Of a stretch of 64,000 nucleotides of DNA, positions 1-11,643 are shown one piece after another. This DNA comes from Cerrena zonata. Its lineage: Eukaryota > Basidiomycota > Agaricomycetes > Polyporales > Cerrenaceae. Every line of letters begins with the position of its first letter. Position 1 is the stretch's first letter. The DNA lies in NCBI GenBank assembly GCA_038087015.1, contig JASBNA010000050.1:1-64000 (forward strand). Reading direction: 5' to 3'. A model generated the notes under the pieces. The model saw only the letters and a program-made list of their open reading frames with translations, made no database searches and was not told the origin of the DNA. Position numbers and translations under genes: made by a program.

Positions 1-100
1 CTGGGTTACGACCCTCCCCTTCAAACTCTGTATACCATGTCATTAGTAGCCTAATTAATGTATTTAACACATTACTTACTTTTAAGCAATGCCGCTGTCT

Positions 101-773
101 CTACTCCAGCTTTTCCATGGCAGCCCGGTCCCGCTTGACCTTCATCGTAATTCCACGCCAGATCTGATAGAACCAATTATTCATAAGCTCCAGGACCTGG
201 ATTATCGTTTGTTGCGAGAATTCTTCTTCATACCCTCAGCCCCGAAGAGCTCAAAGGCGATGTGCTCTTTGACCGCCATCAAATCGGCCATTTCGATCGG
301 AGGCAGCTACATACAAGCTATCAGCGCCTCACCTGTACATTGACCTTGTTTCGACACTTACTTGTCGATCTCCATGCTCAGACAAGAGGGCTGTCCGGCC
401 CTTCCCCATCGCCATCAAAGTTGTCCGGATCAAATGAGGCAGTCCCCACGTCTCGTCCCACGCCTTGACCAATGACCTTTGAAGGAGGTCTCTCGCCTCG
501 TGATAGTCGTCCCCCTTCGTGCGCGCAAACGTAAGACGTTGCTCACCGGTTTTTGCAGAACTCGTCCACATACGCCTTGGCATCACGAATCTGATTCTGA
601 GTCCAGCCAAAAATGTGAGTCGCGCCTTCAGCTGGTTCTACCCAAGGCGCCGTTAGGGACTTCACACGGCTCTGCCACGTAGGCCAGCACCAAGGCGCAT
701 CCTCAATGCCCACGATGCGGCGCATATCTGCGGTGAACATCAGAAAAGCGACGGCGATAGGAGGAGAAGGCAT
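101..773 (-). CDS. Hypothetical protein, 3-4 exons
   Basis: I do not recognise this protein. From ATG at 773 the first exon encodes MPSPPIAVAFLMF.., a Trp-rich stretch (APWCWPTW) and ..AYVDEFCKN, then reaches a GTGAGC donor near 551. A downstream exon (about 500-385) reads in a second frame (..WDETWGLPHLIRTTLMAMGKG..) up to a GTAAGT donor. Then come ..PPIEMADLMAVKEHIAFELFGAE, a GTATGA..CCAG intron of about 37 bp near 200-240, and a last exon ending ..RDRAAMEKLE at a TAG (101-103). The consistent frames and splice sites argue for a real spliced gene; the acceptor of intron 1 is not fixed. No signal peptide or known motif is visible. A (GTT)n tract lies immediately upstream of the start. Confidence 0.5.
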
Positions 774-774
774 T

Positions 775-775
<1 letters not shown>

Positions 776-807
<32 letters not shown>

Positions 808-824
808 CTGCTGTTGCTGTTGTT
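776..824. repeat. (GTT)n / (CAA)n microsatellite
   Basis: About 16 trinucleotide units, mostly GTT with a few GCT/GAT, sit just upstream of the ATG of the minus-strand hypothetical gene. On the coding strand they read (AAC/AAT)n. They would add an Asn-rich N-terminus if an in-frame upstream ATG near 869 were used, so they are either a 5' leader repeat or a poly-Asn extension. Confidence 0.85.
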
Positions 825-1221
825 AAGTGATGAGAGTTGAGAGAAGGAGAGATCTGCCCTTCCCCGCATTGTCTCTGCTTTATGAGCGAATTTCTTCCCG
901 CTCCGATCACTCGCTTATAATCTTAGAGGCGGGCCTGACATCAATCATAACCAATTAGAACCCTAATAGACCCACCTAGCCATCGCTTGAATCGCCGTGC
1001 CATCAGCTAATCCCGTACTAAGCAGTCTTAGCCATCTTCACAGTGATCCGCATGTCAAATGCCGTAGAAGTCTCTTAGACATGCGTCCTGGACGCACACC
1101 GGCGCACGCCCCTCATGATAGTAAGCGTCTCTACTTCCAAACTAAGCCATATTTCAGTCCATCACTTCTAGTCAACATGTATCACCACCCGTGCGTCCAG
1201 GACGCATCCCCCCCCCATAGT

Positions 1222-1246
1222 CACCCTAAGCTAGCCCTAACCCTAA
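1222..1246. repeat. Short telomere-like CCCTAA units
   Basis: CACCCTAAG is followed by CCCTAACCCTAA, the complement of two TTAGGG units, the usual fungal telomere repeat. Two to three units may be chance or an interstitial relic. The adjacent RecQ-type helicase gene is of a kind often found near fungal chromosome ends, which makes the motif worth noting. Confidence 0.35.
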
Positions 1247-1306
1247 GATATCGAGTAAGTGTGCAGGTGTGCGTCTAAGACACACGCCCGCTACCAATGT
1301 GCACGT

Positions 1307-1492
1307 TGCATCACAACCGAACCATTTTGCCGCAGGTGTGAGCATTCGAGGGAGCTTGTGACCTGGCCATACATCTTCTCCCCAAACTTTGCACGTTCGT
1401 GCAATGTTTTGGGACTGGGAGAAGATGTATGGTCAGGTCACAAGCTCCCTCGAATGCTCACACCTGCGGCAAAATGGTTCGGTTGTGATGCA
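1307..1492. repeat. Near-perfect 186-bp inverted repeat (foldback)
   Basis: The left arm 1307-1382 and right arm 1417-1492 are reverse complements over 76 bp with one visible mismatch (CTGGCC against CTGACC). The 34-bp centre itself partly pairs (CCCAAAC..TTGCA against TGCAATG..TTTGGG), leaving a loop of a few bases. It lies between two copies of the 15-bp palindrome. It is too short for a transposase, so it is a MITE-like or foldback relic. Confidence 0.85.
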
Positions 1493-1823
1493 ATGTAAGC
1501 ACATGCTGCCGGCATGCGTCTTGGACGCACACCTGCACACTTCCCTACAACACAATCTGTTCCTCTCTGTAAGCCTATGCTGCAAGTGTGCGTCTAGGAC
1601 GCATACTTGCGCACTTCCGTACAACGCTCTCTTTTCCTGAAGAGGTATCTTTTTCACGTGCCATTTTCACATGCCATATACTGTTTAACATACCTCTGTA
1701 CACGCACATTGTCTACAGCACACTTTGCACCTGCACCTCTTCCGCCCTTCGTACCACTTATTTCCCCCTTCACAATGTTCGTCCAAGACGCATACTATTC
1801 TTACACACTGTCCGTCAAAGCAC

Positions 1824-1954
1824 ACTATTTTTTACACCCTTTGAACCACCTACTTTCTACCACCCCGCCTTGCCCCTTCCACGCCCTGCCCTACCCACTA
1901 GGCGCCCAACCCTAGGGTCTCCCTAGGATCTCCCTGGGAGAGAAAGAACAACAC
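1824..1954. other. Non-coding pyrimidine-rich spacer
   Basis: C/T-rich sequence at the 3' side of the helicase gene. No gene is supported here. Together with 825-1081, which also shows nothing, it completes the non-coding stretch 774-1954. Confidence 0.6.
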
Positions 1955-4900
1955 TCATAACCTGATCTCCCGAAGCTGGTTATTCGAAGATCCACCTTGG
2001 GTTTGTTGTACTGGCATATCATTCACAGGTGGTGTCACATATGATAGCTCCGATGACTGTCGAGTTCTCTGTGATCGATTTCCTTGACTTTTGCTAGTAT
2101 TCAAGTTTTGAGAACTTGCTTGACGAGAAGAATGACCAGGAGTACGAGATGGAGGAAGATGAGTAGTCTTGCGGCCCTGAGAGAAGCTGCTCGATGCAAC
2201 TGGCGATGATGAAGGAGGTAATGACGAGTTATCAATCGCACGTCGCTTTGCAGGAGGCAAATTATCGGTAGTAGATGGCCGCTTCGGTGCTCGATAGCTC
2301 TTGTTATCAATTTCTTCAAATTTCTGCAACATATCCGATGGCAATGGTTCAGAGTTGAATACATCATATTCATCTTCAACCATCTCTCCTCTATCAAGCT
2401 TCGGAGACTCGTTCTTGACCTTGGAGGCATAGTCAATCACTTGCTTGATCGGTCGGTCTTCAGATTTGTCACAGACATCGCAAAGCTCAGCACCTTCAAC
2501 CTCTCGACAGCAGATGGATACACCATCAAATGCAAGAGATAACCCAATGCGCCGACATGTGTTCTTTGCATCCACCCATGCATTAAGCTCCGCCGCAAGA
2601 CCATGATCAGGTGGATGAACAGAAGCTTTTTGTAGGGTGGTGAACATGATAACTTCACATCGACGCTTATCCTTTCGACCACCTCTAGCCCCTCCTTGAG
2701 CAAACTTGACAAAGTCATGGAATCGACCAGCAAATAGAATGGCATCCACATAAGGTTGATCAATACCATGGCAAAATGCAGAGGTCGCCGCAATCCATCG
2801 ATGACTTGCGTATTTTCCTTCTCTCCATTTCTTCTGCACCTCTGTCCGCTCTGTTTCACCTAAGCTTGCATGATAAATCAAACAGCCTAGTGTACTCCCC
2901 ATCTTCTCTGCATCATCTTTGGAGCAGCAGAAAATAATGCCACGTGAATTAGACTTGAAGATTGTCTTGGTAATTCCTTTGGCTACATGAGGGATGATGC
3001 GTATCAGCTCCAAGTTGGCTTTCACAGATACAACTCGATAGGCAAGTTCGCAACGGACAGTGGGGCTGCGTAGAATAAGAGTATCTGGGGCAAGATCTGC
3101 TGCTTGAAGAAAGGCTGGCACAGACCGAGGTGCAAGAGTACCAGTTGCATAGATTTTGGGAAATGTGTATTGCTGCCACATATTAGCCTTTTTGAAGTTA
3201 GAGCGAAATGAGATTTCGGTCAATATCGTATGGGCCTCATCCAAAACAACTCGCGAAATGACTGATTCATCTTGGTGCAAATATCTAAAATAAAAATCTA
3301 GAGTTAGTTTTAGCTTTCTGATAAAAAAATAAAGTATCACATACGACCGGAAGGCAGTTGAGCCTATATTCTCATAAGATCCAAACATGAGCTGATATTG
3401 TTCTTCTCGATTTTTTCCCTTTTGCTTCCAAATAGCATGCTTGATTCCTTTCTCCTCCGAGCGCCGTGCTTGATCATAGAGTAGAGAGATATAGGGAGCA
3501 AGGACAATGGTAGTCATATTCTTCTCCCCATCACTTTGAACAGGAACATCCCACAGCATACTTTTGCCACCTCCAGTAGGCAGAACAACTACGATGTTTT
3601 CATAGCGATCTAATGCATGCCGACACATGAGCTCTTGAATGTCAGATCGAAAAATAGCATTAGGGTCTTTGAGAGCTCGGCGAAGAAGAGTGAGTGCCGT
3701 GTGTGAAGATGTAAGTGGGCGTTGAATAGGTGCAGTTTCATGCTGAGCAGGGGGCACAAAAGAATCAATAGCTGTGTTCTGATTATCTGATGCAGGAGTT
3801 GTGAAAACTGAATCAGGTATAGTATCAGCCCAATAGTCCTGCGATGCTGGTGAATCAGGCCGACAAGGTAGAGACCGATCTAGAGGAGGAGGTCGTTGGG
3901 CTGGGGTGGGATAGGAAAGAGGTAGCGAAGAAGGTTGATGAGGATTGGGAGCTTGAGCATTAGAATTAAGAGTTCTAGCTCCAAGATTAGCTTGAATCTC
4001 CAAAATGCCATTAGCTATAGCATTCTGAATGGTAGAGTCAACCTTGTTGAAATGTTCTTTACAGATAGTTTGAAGACTGTCTTGAATAACAATCCCAATA
4101 CTACTCTGAAGATCATCCAAAAAGCTCTGTAGAGGCATACTTCCACTGCCTGAGTAACCACTTCCTTGACCACTCCATCGGCGCTCTTTGAGAAGGGATT
4201 GTGCTGCAGGAAGAGGGCCCTGTCCTAGACCAAGCAAATCATGCCATAGCTCACAAAACTTGCGAAACTCTCGCATCCGATCACTAGTAAGAAAGGCCAA
4301 TTCTCCAAAAACCCGCGCGTACGTTCGAATAGCTTCCTGAGACCCATGACCAGAAGCCAAATCTCCAACTTCATCGATAATATACTGCTGATAGATGGAA
4401 GGGAGGTATTCCCGCTTCAAAGCAATACACATGTGACGCCATGAACGACGGGTCAGACGGCAGCCAAAATAGTTCTCGCTTATCTCCTCCAAAGCTCTCC
4501 CAAAGGCATCCGCAGTGGTATGTTGATTATAAGCAACAAAGAAATACTCCTCATATAGAGTAGCAAGCTGCATATTGCATGTGCCTTGTTCTGCAAGCAG
4601 GCTTTCAATAGGTCGGAGCAAAATGAGATAATCCAAAAGAATTTTCTCAAGGCGGTGAGGGCAAAGCATGGGAATAAAGTCGAGTGCATCCTTGATCTTG
4701 GTAGTTTTAAGTCGCTGGTTAACAAACCAGAGACCATAACTATAAAAGACATTTCGCAGAAGGTCTGCATTGCGAATGCGAGTTTCAATGTATTCCTCCC
4801 CACGCGGCGCCTGGCTAGGAATCATGTAAGCAGCAACTGACAGCAATCGGTTGATAGCTGACAGTTTGCGCAATACAGTTTGAGCAATTTCCTAACTTCC

Positions 4901-7347
4901 AGTGAAGCTTTCCATTGACATCAAGATCTGCAACCGAGTTTTTGTTCTGGGGATTCATAAGGTGTTCGAGAACAGGGTGGTGTTGCTGAGAAAGCGATTC
5001 TTGATTGAGGAATGAATGCTGGCGGTTTTTGAGAGCAAAGTTATCAGAAAAATCTGATGGTACCTCTGCATGGAGACCCCCTGTGAGCTCATGGATGCTC
5101 TTTTCAATCTCCCCAAGTAGTTTAGCTAAACCACTGCGCAGATCAGATAGATGAAGAGTGCTTTCTTGATACGTCAAAGACTTTCGGTCAGGAGACCAAA
5201 CAATAGTCGGTGCTGCTGGAGATCGAATAAGCAGACTTGACACATATGCCATGTGATGTTTCAGCATAATGAAAGGGCCAAAGTTGTCATCAGAGAGATA
5301 TCTCTGTGCATGAGCTTTCACTGCTCTGTACATATGTCAGAAACATAAGAGAATAAAAAAAGAGAAAGAAACTTACCCAAAAAGCTTTTGATCGCTGTAA
5401 TTATCACGTCGCTGATAAGCTTCATAGAAGTAGATACAGCGCAAGCTATATTGCCATTTAGCAATAACTTGGGAGTAGTCGTCTGGTCCACGGAATCCTC
5501 CATCCTCTCGCAATGCCCATATTGCTATCCAGCAAGTTAAAGGACATTTCCACCTATCAGAACATGCCTCTGGGTTTGGAGTTGCCACTGATGCTAACAG
5601 AAATTGATGTAAAGCATCTACAGCTGATATCTCCTTCTCGTTTCTCTCCATAATTGCATATAGCTCAAGAGCTTTACTCTTTGCAATGTCTGACAGAGGT
5701 AAAGAGTAGTCTGACTTTGCTACTCCTTTGACTGTACGGAGAGCAAAAGCAATGAACTTGGTGACAACTGTGGCATATTTTGTAAGTGAAGTATTGTTCT
5801 CTAGAACAGAAAAGCCTGTGGAGGTATTGGGATCACTATAGAGCAAATACACTTAGTATATTATCTATAAATATAATTGAAACTGACTTACAGTGGATAT
5901 TGCAGTAACATTCGTCGGATACCATGTTCACAAGGACGAATGAGATCTCGAACCCTCTTGTAATAGGCCAATACAATAGACTGAACCCCACAAAGAATAG
6001 GTGTCTTTGCAGTGGGTATTTCAGCATCTTGTAAAAGCTCCTTGCGAGACCTTGCACTTAAGCGCCAATTGGTAAGATGTATATGCCACATAGTGAAGTC
6101 CATTAAGGGGGGAACATCATTAGGTTGCAATACAGGGATAGTGGTAGTGGTGATAAGTGGTCGAAGGTTGTGTTGCAAATACTCGGAGAATGCATTTTTC
6201 TCTTGGGGAGCTGGAGCGTTGACCTCGAAATATCTCTTCGGCACCATAAAGAGAGACTGGCAAAATGCAGCCTGCATGCAATTTACAATAGGCCGCGGAG
6301 CCTGAGGGTGTTTCTCGTAGATATGCTTCTCCATAGTTGTCTTCTCAATGCATACATAGTGACATATAGTGCACTTGAGTCCAGAGAGAATATCGATGTA
6401 TGGAACAGGTTGCTTGTTCATCGGAGGGTTAATGTTGGTGCCAGTACAAAGATTGTAGTAGCGACAAATCATGGAAATGAGCTGATCGCAGGAATCGGGT
6501 CTGATGTTATGCTTGTGCAGATGGGTTTTAAGGGATTGCGGCTCCACAGCGGTATTGCAAGATCTGCAGATGATGATTCTGAGATCGCGGTGTACGCAGC
6601 AGTCAATATCATCAAGTGACATACTTTGAATGACAATGGAAGATCCATCGGCATCCAGGTAAGGCCTGAGATACTGCTCATAATCACCATAACCATCCAA
6701 GTGATCTGGCTCTGCCTGCACTCGATGAGGTTGACGCATAGCAGAGTTAGGAGGTGGGTTTGAAACGCCCTCAGGAGATAATAAGGGATCATAGTGTGAA
6801 GTAATGATGCGTTGATCATCTTCAGCAACAGCACTAGCAATATCTGCACCATATCTGCCACCAGGAGGAGGGCAGGGAGTAGGATCTGGTAGCATATACT
6901 GTAAGGCATCACCAGAAGAAGATTGAGCAGGTGAGGTTCTTCCTTGGCTTTGATCTGATACAACAATGAGAAACTTAGATTAATTTCAATAGATAATATT
7001 AAGCAAAACTTACTAGAAGTATAGAAAGATTCTAGTTTCTTATCCATAGCATCATGATGCTTTTTAATATGTCCAGGGACACGCTTGTTGCTTTTAAGAA
7101 CAACTTCGCATCCATAGGGACAGACATAAGTGCCATCACTTTGGCGAGTCAACTTTTTCATTTCAGCTAAAATAAGAATGAACAAGAGATATCAATCATA
7201 GATAAGAAAAAACTTACACTTGTAGTTGACATAGGTGACATATATACTGTGATAGTCACTTTTGTGAGCAGCAAGTGTCTTTGGACTGTTGTGAGAATAA
7301 GAACATTTATCACAAAAGTACATATTTGTGTTAGCAGTAGAAGACAT
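1955..7347 (-). CDS. C2H2 / OrsD-like / RecQ-type helicase fusion, probably frameshifted
   Basis: The protein starts at ATG 7347 with a C2H2 finger (YFCDKCSYSHN..H..H). After an intron comes a second one (YVCPYGCEV..H..HH). Then follows a Cys/His region (IICRSCNTAV..LKTHLHKHNI; KCTICHYVC..KHIYEKH) resembling the orsellinic-acid cluster OrsD-type domain. The C-terminal part has helicase signatures: LPTGGGKS (motif I), DEAH (II), a TGT-type motif III and QGGARGGR (VI, RecQ-like). Introns fit at about 5336-5376, about 5835-5890, near 6960-7015, about 7160-7220 and within the helicase (CG|gtcgta..ttttag near 3285-3350). At 4891-4892 an extra base breaks the frame inside a conserved-looking segment (..HWK / EIAQTVLRKL..). 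Removing one G restores it, so the copy may be inactive. The same architecture is known near fungal chromosome ends. The product would be nuclear. Confidence 0.75.
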
Positions 7348-7740
7348 TTGGGATTGTTTGTAAAAAAAAAGGCTGGAAAAAATCTAGCTTCGAGGAGATG
7401 ATGATGGTTCAGGTTTAAGTTTAGATGCGTGGTAAATTCACTCTTATATATCAGAGCTAAATTGTAACTGAGATTATAGATTAAAACTCAGATGGTATTA
7501 AGCATTACTAAAAATATAACATTCTATGTATTATCTATTTTGACTTTGATTTTACAGGTCTAATATAAAACTGAGTTAGATTAGATAATTTTAGATGCCA
7601 TAGTATAGTTCTAGATTGGTCAATGCAATAAAGTAAGAAAATATTTGAATAAGTTTAGTTGAGACACTGTAGAAATATTAAATATTACAGATTTTTGAAG
7701 CCTGTTCTAGTTGTAAATAGTACAAAAGAAAATTAAAAAA
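7348..7740. other. AT-rich spacer
   Basis: Strongly A/T-rich sequence between the helicase start and the left inverted repeat. It presumably contains the helicase promoter, but I see no gene and no clear motif. Confidence 0.5.
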
Positions 7741-8566
7741 TTAGATAAAGTTAGTATTTCTGGCAGCAGAAATAGACTGCAGTATATATTTTACAAAGTT
7801 CACTTGGTTGAGGAAATATTAGAACAGTTGAAGCCATTGTAATGGTCAAATTGAAGATTGAAGATTTGAGAAAAAAATACAGACAACTGAAACTTGTTAT
7901 TTTGACATTGATGAGTGACATTGACAGAGAAATGACAAACCAATGAGAAGATACAAGGTATACAACACTCATAAACAAGTAGTCACAGTGAGAAATATAC
8001 AGAGAACTTGCTTTGGTGCAGAAAAAGTAAAATTGAAACAGTGAGTATGTTTGATATTTTGATTGAATGGAAGAGTTGGAGACAGTACAGACATTCTACA
8101 ATGAGAAAAGTAGTGAGGTAACAGTAGATACACAGGTTGAAGAGAGAGAAAAGAAAATAAGAGAGAAAAGTTACCATTTTAGGAAAACAGTGAGTACAAC
8201 ATCTGTAGCGGTGTCAAAAAAAAAGATAAAATGAGGAGAGTTATTAGAATGAAGAGAGATGATGGGAGAGAAGTCACATGAGCTAGAAGGCGGTGCCCTA
8301 ATTACCGGAGTAACGATAGACACTGGCGCGGCTTGAACCTAGGGCTCTGCCACGCCTCCATGCACGAATTAACGCGTTCAACCAACTGAGCTATGCACAC
8401 TTGCTATATTTCAGTGGTACCTGCCCCATATACCCTTTCTTAGATAAGATAAGACACATCTGCCTTCCTCTCCTTATCTTTCCTCTGATTATCTTGCCTC
8501 TGCATATCTTTCCACCGGTAATTCCCACCGCCAGTGCTTTTCCATAATTATTTACAGAGTTGTTTT
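7741..8566 (-). repeat. Left copy of ~0.8 kb inverted repeat
   Basis: Read on the minus strand, this sequence matches 19214-19990 on the plus strand almost base for base over most of its length. Both copies share the tRNA-like block, the stretch after it (TCATGTGACTTCTCTCCCAT), a T-tract and an AT-rich body. Similarity fades at the outer edge near 7741 and at the inner edge near 8566, where the left copy has about 50 extra bases. The two copies face each other and could be terminal inverted repeats of an element of about 12 kb, or two solo repeats in opposite orientation. Confidence 0.85.
8291..8405 (-). repeat. tRNA-derived SINE-like block, left repeat copy
   Basis: On the minus strand it starts GCAAGTGTGCATAGCTCAGT with an A-box-like TAGCTCAGTTGG. 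About 50 nt further comes GGTTCAAGCC, an exact B box, then ACTCCGGTAATTAG. The cloverleaf does not close (D and T stems mispair), so this is a Pol III promoter relic, not a functional tRNA. It is identical to the block at 19337. Confidence 0.7.
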
Positions 8567-8805
8567 CCCACTTATTCACGCAATAAATTAGAGGGAACCA
8601 CAGGTATTAGATTGCGCTGTCAAACTAGAAAACTATCTACAATATTCTGGATACAAGTGTGTAACATAAGAAGGTCAAATTTCCAAGATAAACTAGCATA
8701 AATTAAACTAAATATAATCCATCCCAAGTTCACGACCACAAATATACAGTAAAGCAAGATAAAATGTAACTTTACAGAGCAAGAAATCTATCCATGTTGA
8801 GATAT

Positions 8806-11199
8806 TTAGTTTGTGGCAGCTGCCTGTTCAGACTCCACATTCATATTGTCCAAAGTCTGCTGGACAAAGGCGGCAAGAGAACTTTGATTGGTACCTGAAT
8901 TTACAGAAGCAGCTAAATAAAATACAAGTCAGACTGAGAAAAATAAAGCAAGTTAGACTATGAATACATACCTGGTGCAGTTGCCTGCATACCTGATGAA
9001 GAGGCCTGAGGCTGGACCTCCATGTTATTTGTACCAGCTGGATTTGGAGATGCCACTCCCTTGTTGATCTCCATATGATCATCAGGCAACTCGCGCTCCT
9101 TGTCGACATCCATGGTATCTTCATGTTCCTTAAGAGAATTACTGGTGAGTATTTTAATGCATTCATCCAGATCGTCCTCTTTCTCTGCCTCTTTCCTGTG
9201 CTCGCGCTGAGTGGGAACAAGATCCTCCTCAGAGGAGATCGAGTCGTCTTCTTCATCCTCATCGCTGCGGTCCTCAATTTTTTTCTTGCGGAGTTCCCTC
9301 CTCTTCTCTGTTCGCCATGCTGTAATAGACAAAACACGTCTTGTAAATGCTATATTGAATATTCAGGTAATTGACTTGCCTTCCAACCGAGCCTTGCTTG
9401 ACCGAGTTCTTTCTTCACGCGCCTTTCTCTTGACCGCCTGCCTGCGCTCCTTCCTCTGGTTCTTGAGCATCGCATGTTCAGCAATCATATTCTTCAATTC
9501 CACACTGCCTTTCTTGACGACGTGAAGGCGCGTGGTCTCAGTAAACTTGGCAGACTTGATGTCATTGAGGAGGGCACCCTTCAGATGCTGAGCGTCCTTG
9601 GCCAGAGCGACTGTGGTGCTGTCAAAGGCACGGCGATTACCCTTGCGCATGCGAACTCGCTGGTTCATTGTAGTACAATCCCAGTGAGTCAGGATTTGAC
9701 CTCCCGACCACTGGCGACGCTGAGTGCTACTCTACAGTGACAGGGATACATTAGAAGGTGTAATGATAGGGCCAGATAGCACATACCCCAGGCAATGCAT
9801 TGCCAGACTTCTCCCTCACCAATACCAGCTCACCCGCCTTTACATACCCGCCTAAATAAATATTAATATAATGCTAGGAGATGTCGATGAGCAAATTGAC
9901 ATACCTCGAACACAGCTAGAGATGCTGGCACCACATGGAACCCGCCACCCCTCCCCCGCCTCCTCAGGAGCCTTCGCATATGTGATCATATTCTTGCCTT
10001 GATCAATGGCTTGTTTGGCAGCAAGCAGCTCCTTGGGCTCCCGATTCCTGTTTTTCTTGGGTGCCAGATGAAGCTCTTTACCCGACTTCCCTTCCTGGAG
10101 CCCTTTGAGCGTGTCCTTGTGAAACTGAGCCCTTTCTTCTAGCTTTTTTACATCCTAGAAATCATATATCATATATTTCAGTATATTAAGAAATATGTTA
10201 AATAACTAAGTTACATACATTAATGCGAGGCTTCTTGAAGTTGAGTGATCTACTGGACACGACATCCGCAATCTTATCTTGCAGCTCCTGAGGTAGGCGA
10301 TCATGCTTAATAGCACTTGAGACACTTCCTTTGTATGCTGCAAGCCCGCGTTGAAAGTCAGTGGGCTCCTGGGCACGTCCTGAACCAGAAGGAGCTGCGT
10401 CTGGTGTTGGGTTTGTGGTAGTCGGAGGTGCCGGACGTGCACTAGGCGATGAAGGAGGAGCAGGGTGAGCAGAGTGTCTGTGACGTGAAGTTAATAGAAC
10501 CACAGGAGGGCATTGAGGACGTCTGATCTCGCGTGAAGATGGCTCAACGCGCTGCCTCTTCTCCTGTTCACGTCCTTGGCTGGGATCGCCCGCCTTTCTC
10601 TTTTCAGCAGTCTAAGTAGATAATAAATACATAAAACATTCAATATAGATCAAAAACTGACCCTAAGTACGCGAACGCCATCGTGAACTTGAGAAATAAC
10701 TTTGGCGAGATTGTCGGATACATTAGTCTATAAGATAAATATAGGTACGTAGTTAGCAAGGAGAAGATACAAGTTATACTTACAGCAGGGCCAGAAGGAG
10801 TCCTCTTGGGAGGGCCAGTACCCTTGGGAGGACCAGTGACCTTGGGAGGACCAGTGACCTTGGGAGGACCGGTACCTTTGAAACTACGAGGAGGCTAAGT
10901 CAAGGGATCAGCAAGGATCCCTAGAAGCTTGACATGGCAGCAACGGGCGTGAGACACGCCAGTTGTCACCAGTCAGCAAAGAGAGACACGTACACCAGTC
11001 TTGACTAGAGGGGAGGTAAGCTATGTGAAAGATGTCAGTATGGGAAACTTGAAGCTTAAAGTCTAAATGTGTAACTCACATTGGAAGCACCCTCAGGCGC
11101 TGCGGACTTCCAATCGATGTTGGGATCCATCAGAATAAACACGTGTTGGAAGGAAATTGTGTGACTTACCTGGGAACCAGATGCGTCATTGCTGGCCAT
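8806..11199 (-). CDS. Charged hypothetical protein inside the inverted-repeat unit, ~10 exons
   Basis: I do not recognise a family. The model starts with MASNDASGSQ at 11199 and follows successive GT..AG introns of about 55 bp: ..DWKSAAPEGASN / LTSPLVKTG.. / repeats of GPPKVT (about 10790-10890) / TNVSDNLAKVISQVHDGVRVLR / a basic Pro/Ser-rich segment / DVKKLEERAQ..LLAAKQAIDQ / GYVKAGELVLVREKSGNALPG / MNQRVRMRKGNRRAF.. / a very basic then acidic segment (KKKIEDRSDEDEEDD) / ..NVESEQAAATN, stop at 8806-8808. Basic clusters such as KERRQAVKRKAREERTR suggest nuclear location and nucleic-acid contact (inference). It could be a retained accessory gene of a mobile element. Early exon borders (10,600-11,160) are less certain. 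Confidence 0.6.
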
Positions 11200-11397
11200 C
11201 TTGTCAGAGTTGTCAGTAGAAAAAGAGGATATCCACAAGAGAGAGAAGAGAGAGAGAGAGAGAGAGAAAGAGGGAGAAAGACCGGGACGGCGTACTAGCA
11301 CTTATGGACTAAGGAATATGGCCTAGAGTGGCCCCACGTTGCTAAGACGGGGATCAGCGGAGCTAACCGGATATCATCTTAAGGCGCACAAGGTGAG

Positions 11398-11557
11398 GCA
11401 AGTGTACGTGGTCTAATGGGTTGAGCACTTCATGTGTATGGAGGTCAGTCTTGGGGCGCGAGGTTCGAATACCGGCCGGGTTCAATCACTCAAAGGCACC
11501 ATATTGATCAGGGATCATCAGTACTCCGGTACTTAGATCCCCGCCCTCTTTTTTTTC
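11398..11557 (+). repeat. tRNA-derived SINE-like copy, internal
   Basis: It shares a layout with the blocks inside the inverted repeats: GCAAGTGTACGTGGTCTAAT at the 5' end, an A-box-like segment with GGGTTGAGCAC, TGTATGGAGG, GGTTCGAATACC as B box, then ACTCCGGTACTTAG..CCGCC and a T8 run. It is clearly diverged from them but homologous at each landmark, which argues for a tRNA-derived SINE family. T8 would serve as a Pol III terminator. Confidence 0.65.
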
Positions 11558-11643
11558 AGTGAAACTCACATTAATTTTATTGAAGCGTAAACTACTGGAG
11601 CCATACAAGAAATGTATAAAGAGATAAAAAAAAAGAAAACTAA

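Larger units (their letters stand above)
1082..1823. repeat. Dispersed 15-bp palindrome array (TGCGTCCNGGACGCA)
   Basis: Perfect or near-perfect copies of TGCGTCC-N-GGACGCA occur at 1082-1096, 1192-1206, 1270-1284 (AGACACA half-site), 1515-1529, 1589-1603 and 1778-1792. A weaker copy lies at 1809-1823. Spacing is irregular, about 75-230 bp. The centres vary (T, A, A, T, A, A) while the arms are kept, and some changes are C-to-T/G-to-A. No ORF in the stretch looks coding. They could be binding sites for a dimeric protein or decayed copies of a small element. Confidence 0.75.

Noticed and set aside
7741..8177. Small hydrophobic ORFs in the inverted repeat (also 19561-19939)
   Set aside because: They come from pyrimidine-rich AT repeat DNA; the two copies share them only because the repeat is shared.
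8291..8405. Functional tRNA gene
   Set aside because: A and B boxes are good, but the D and T stems do not pair and no anticodon arm can be drawn; the same block recurs as a repeat.
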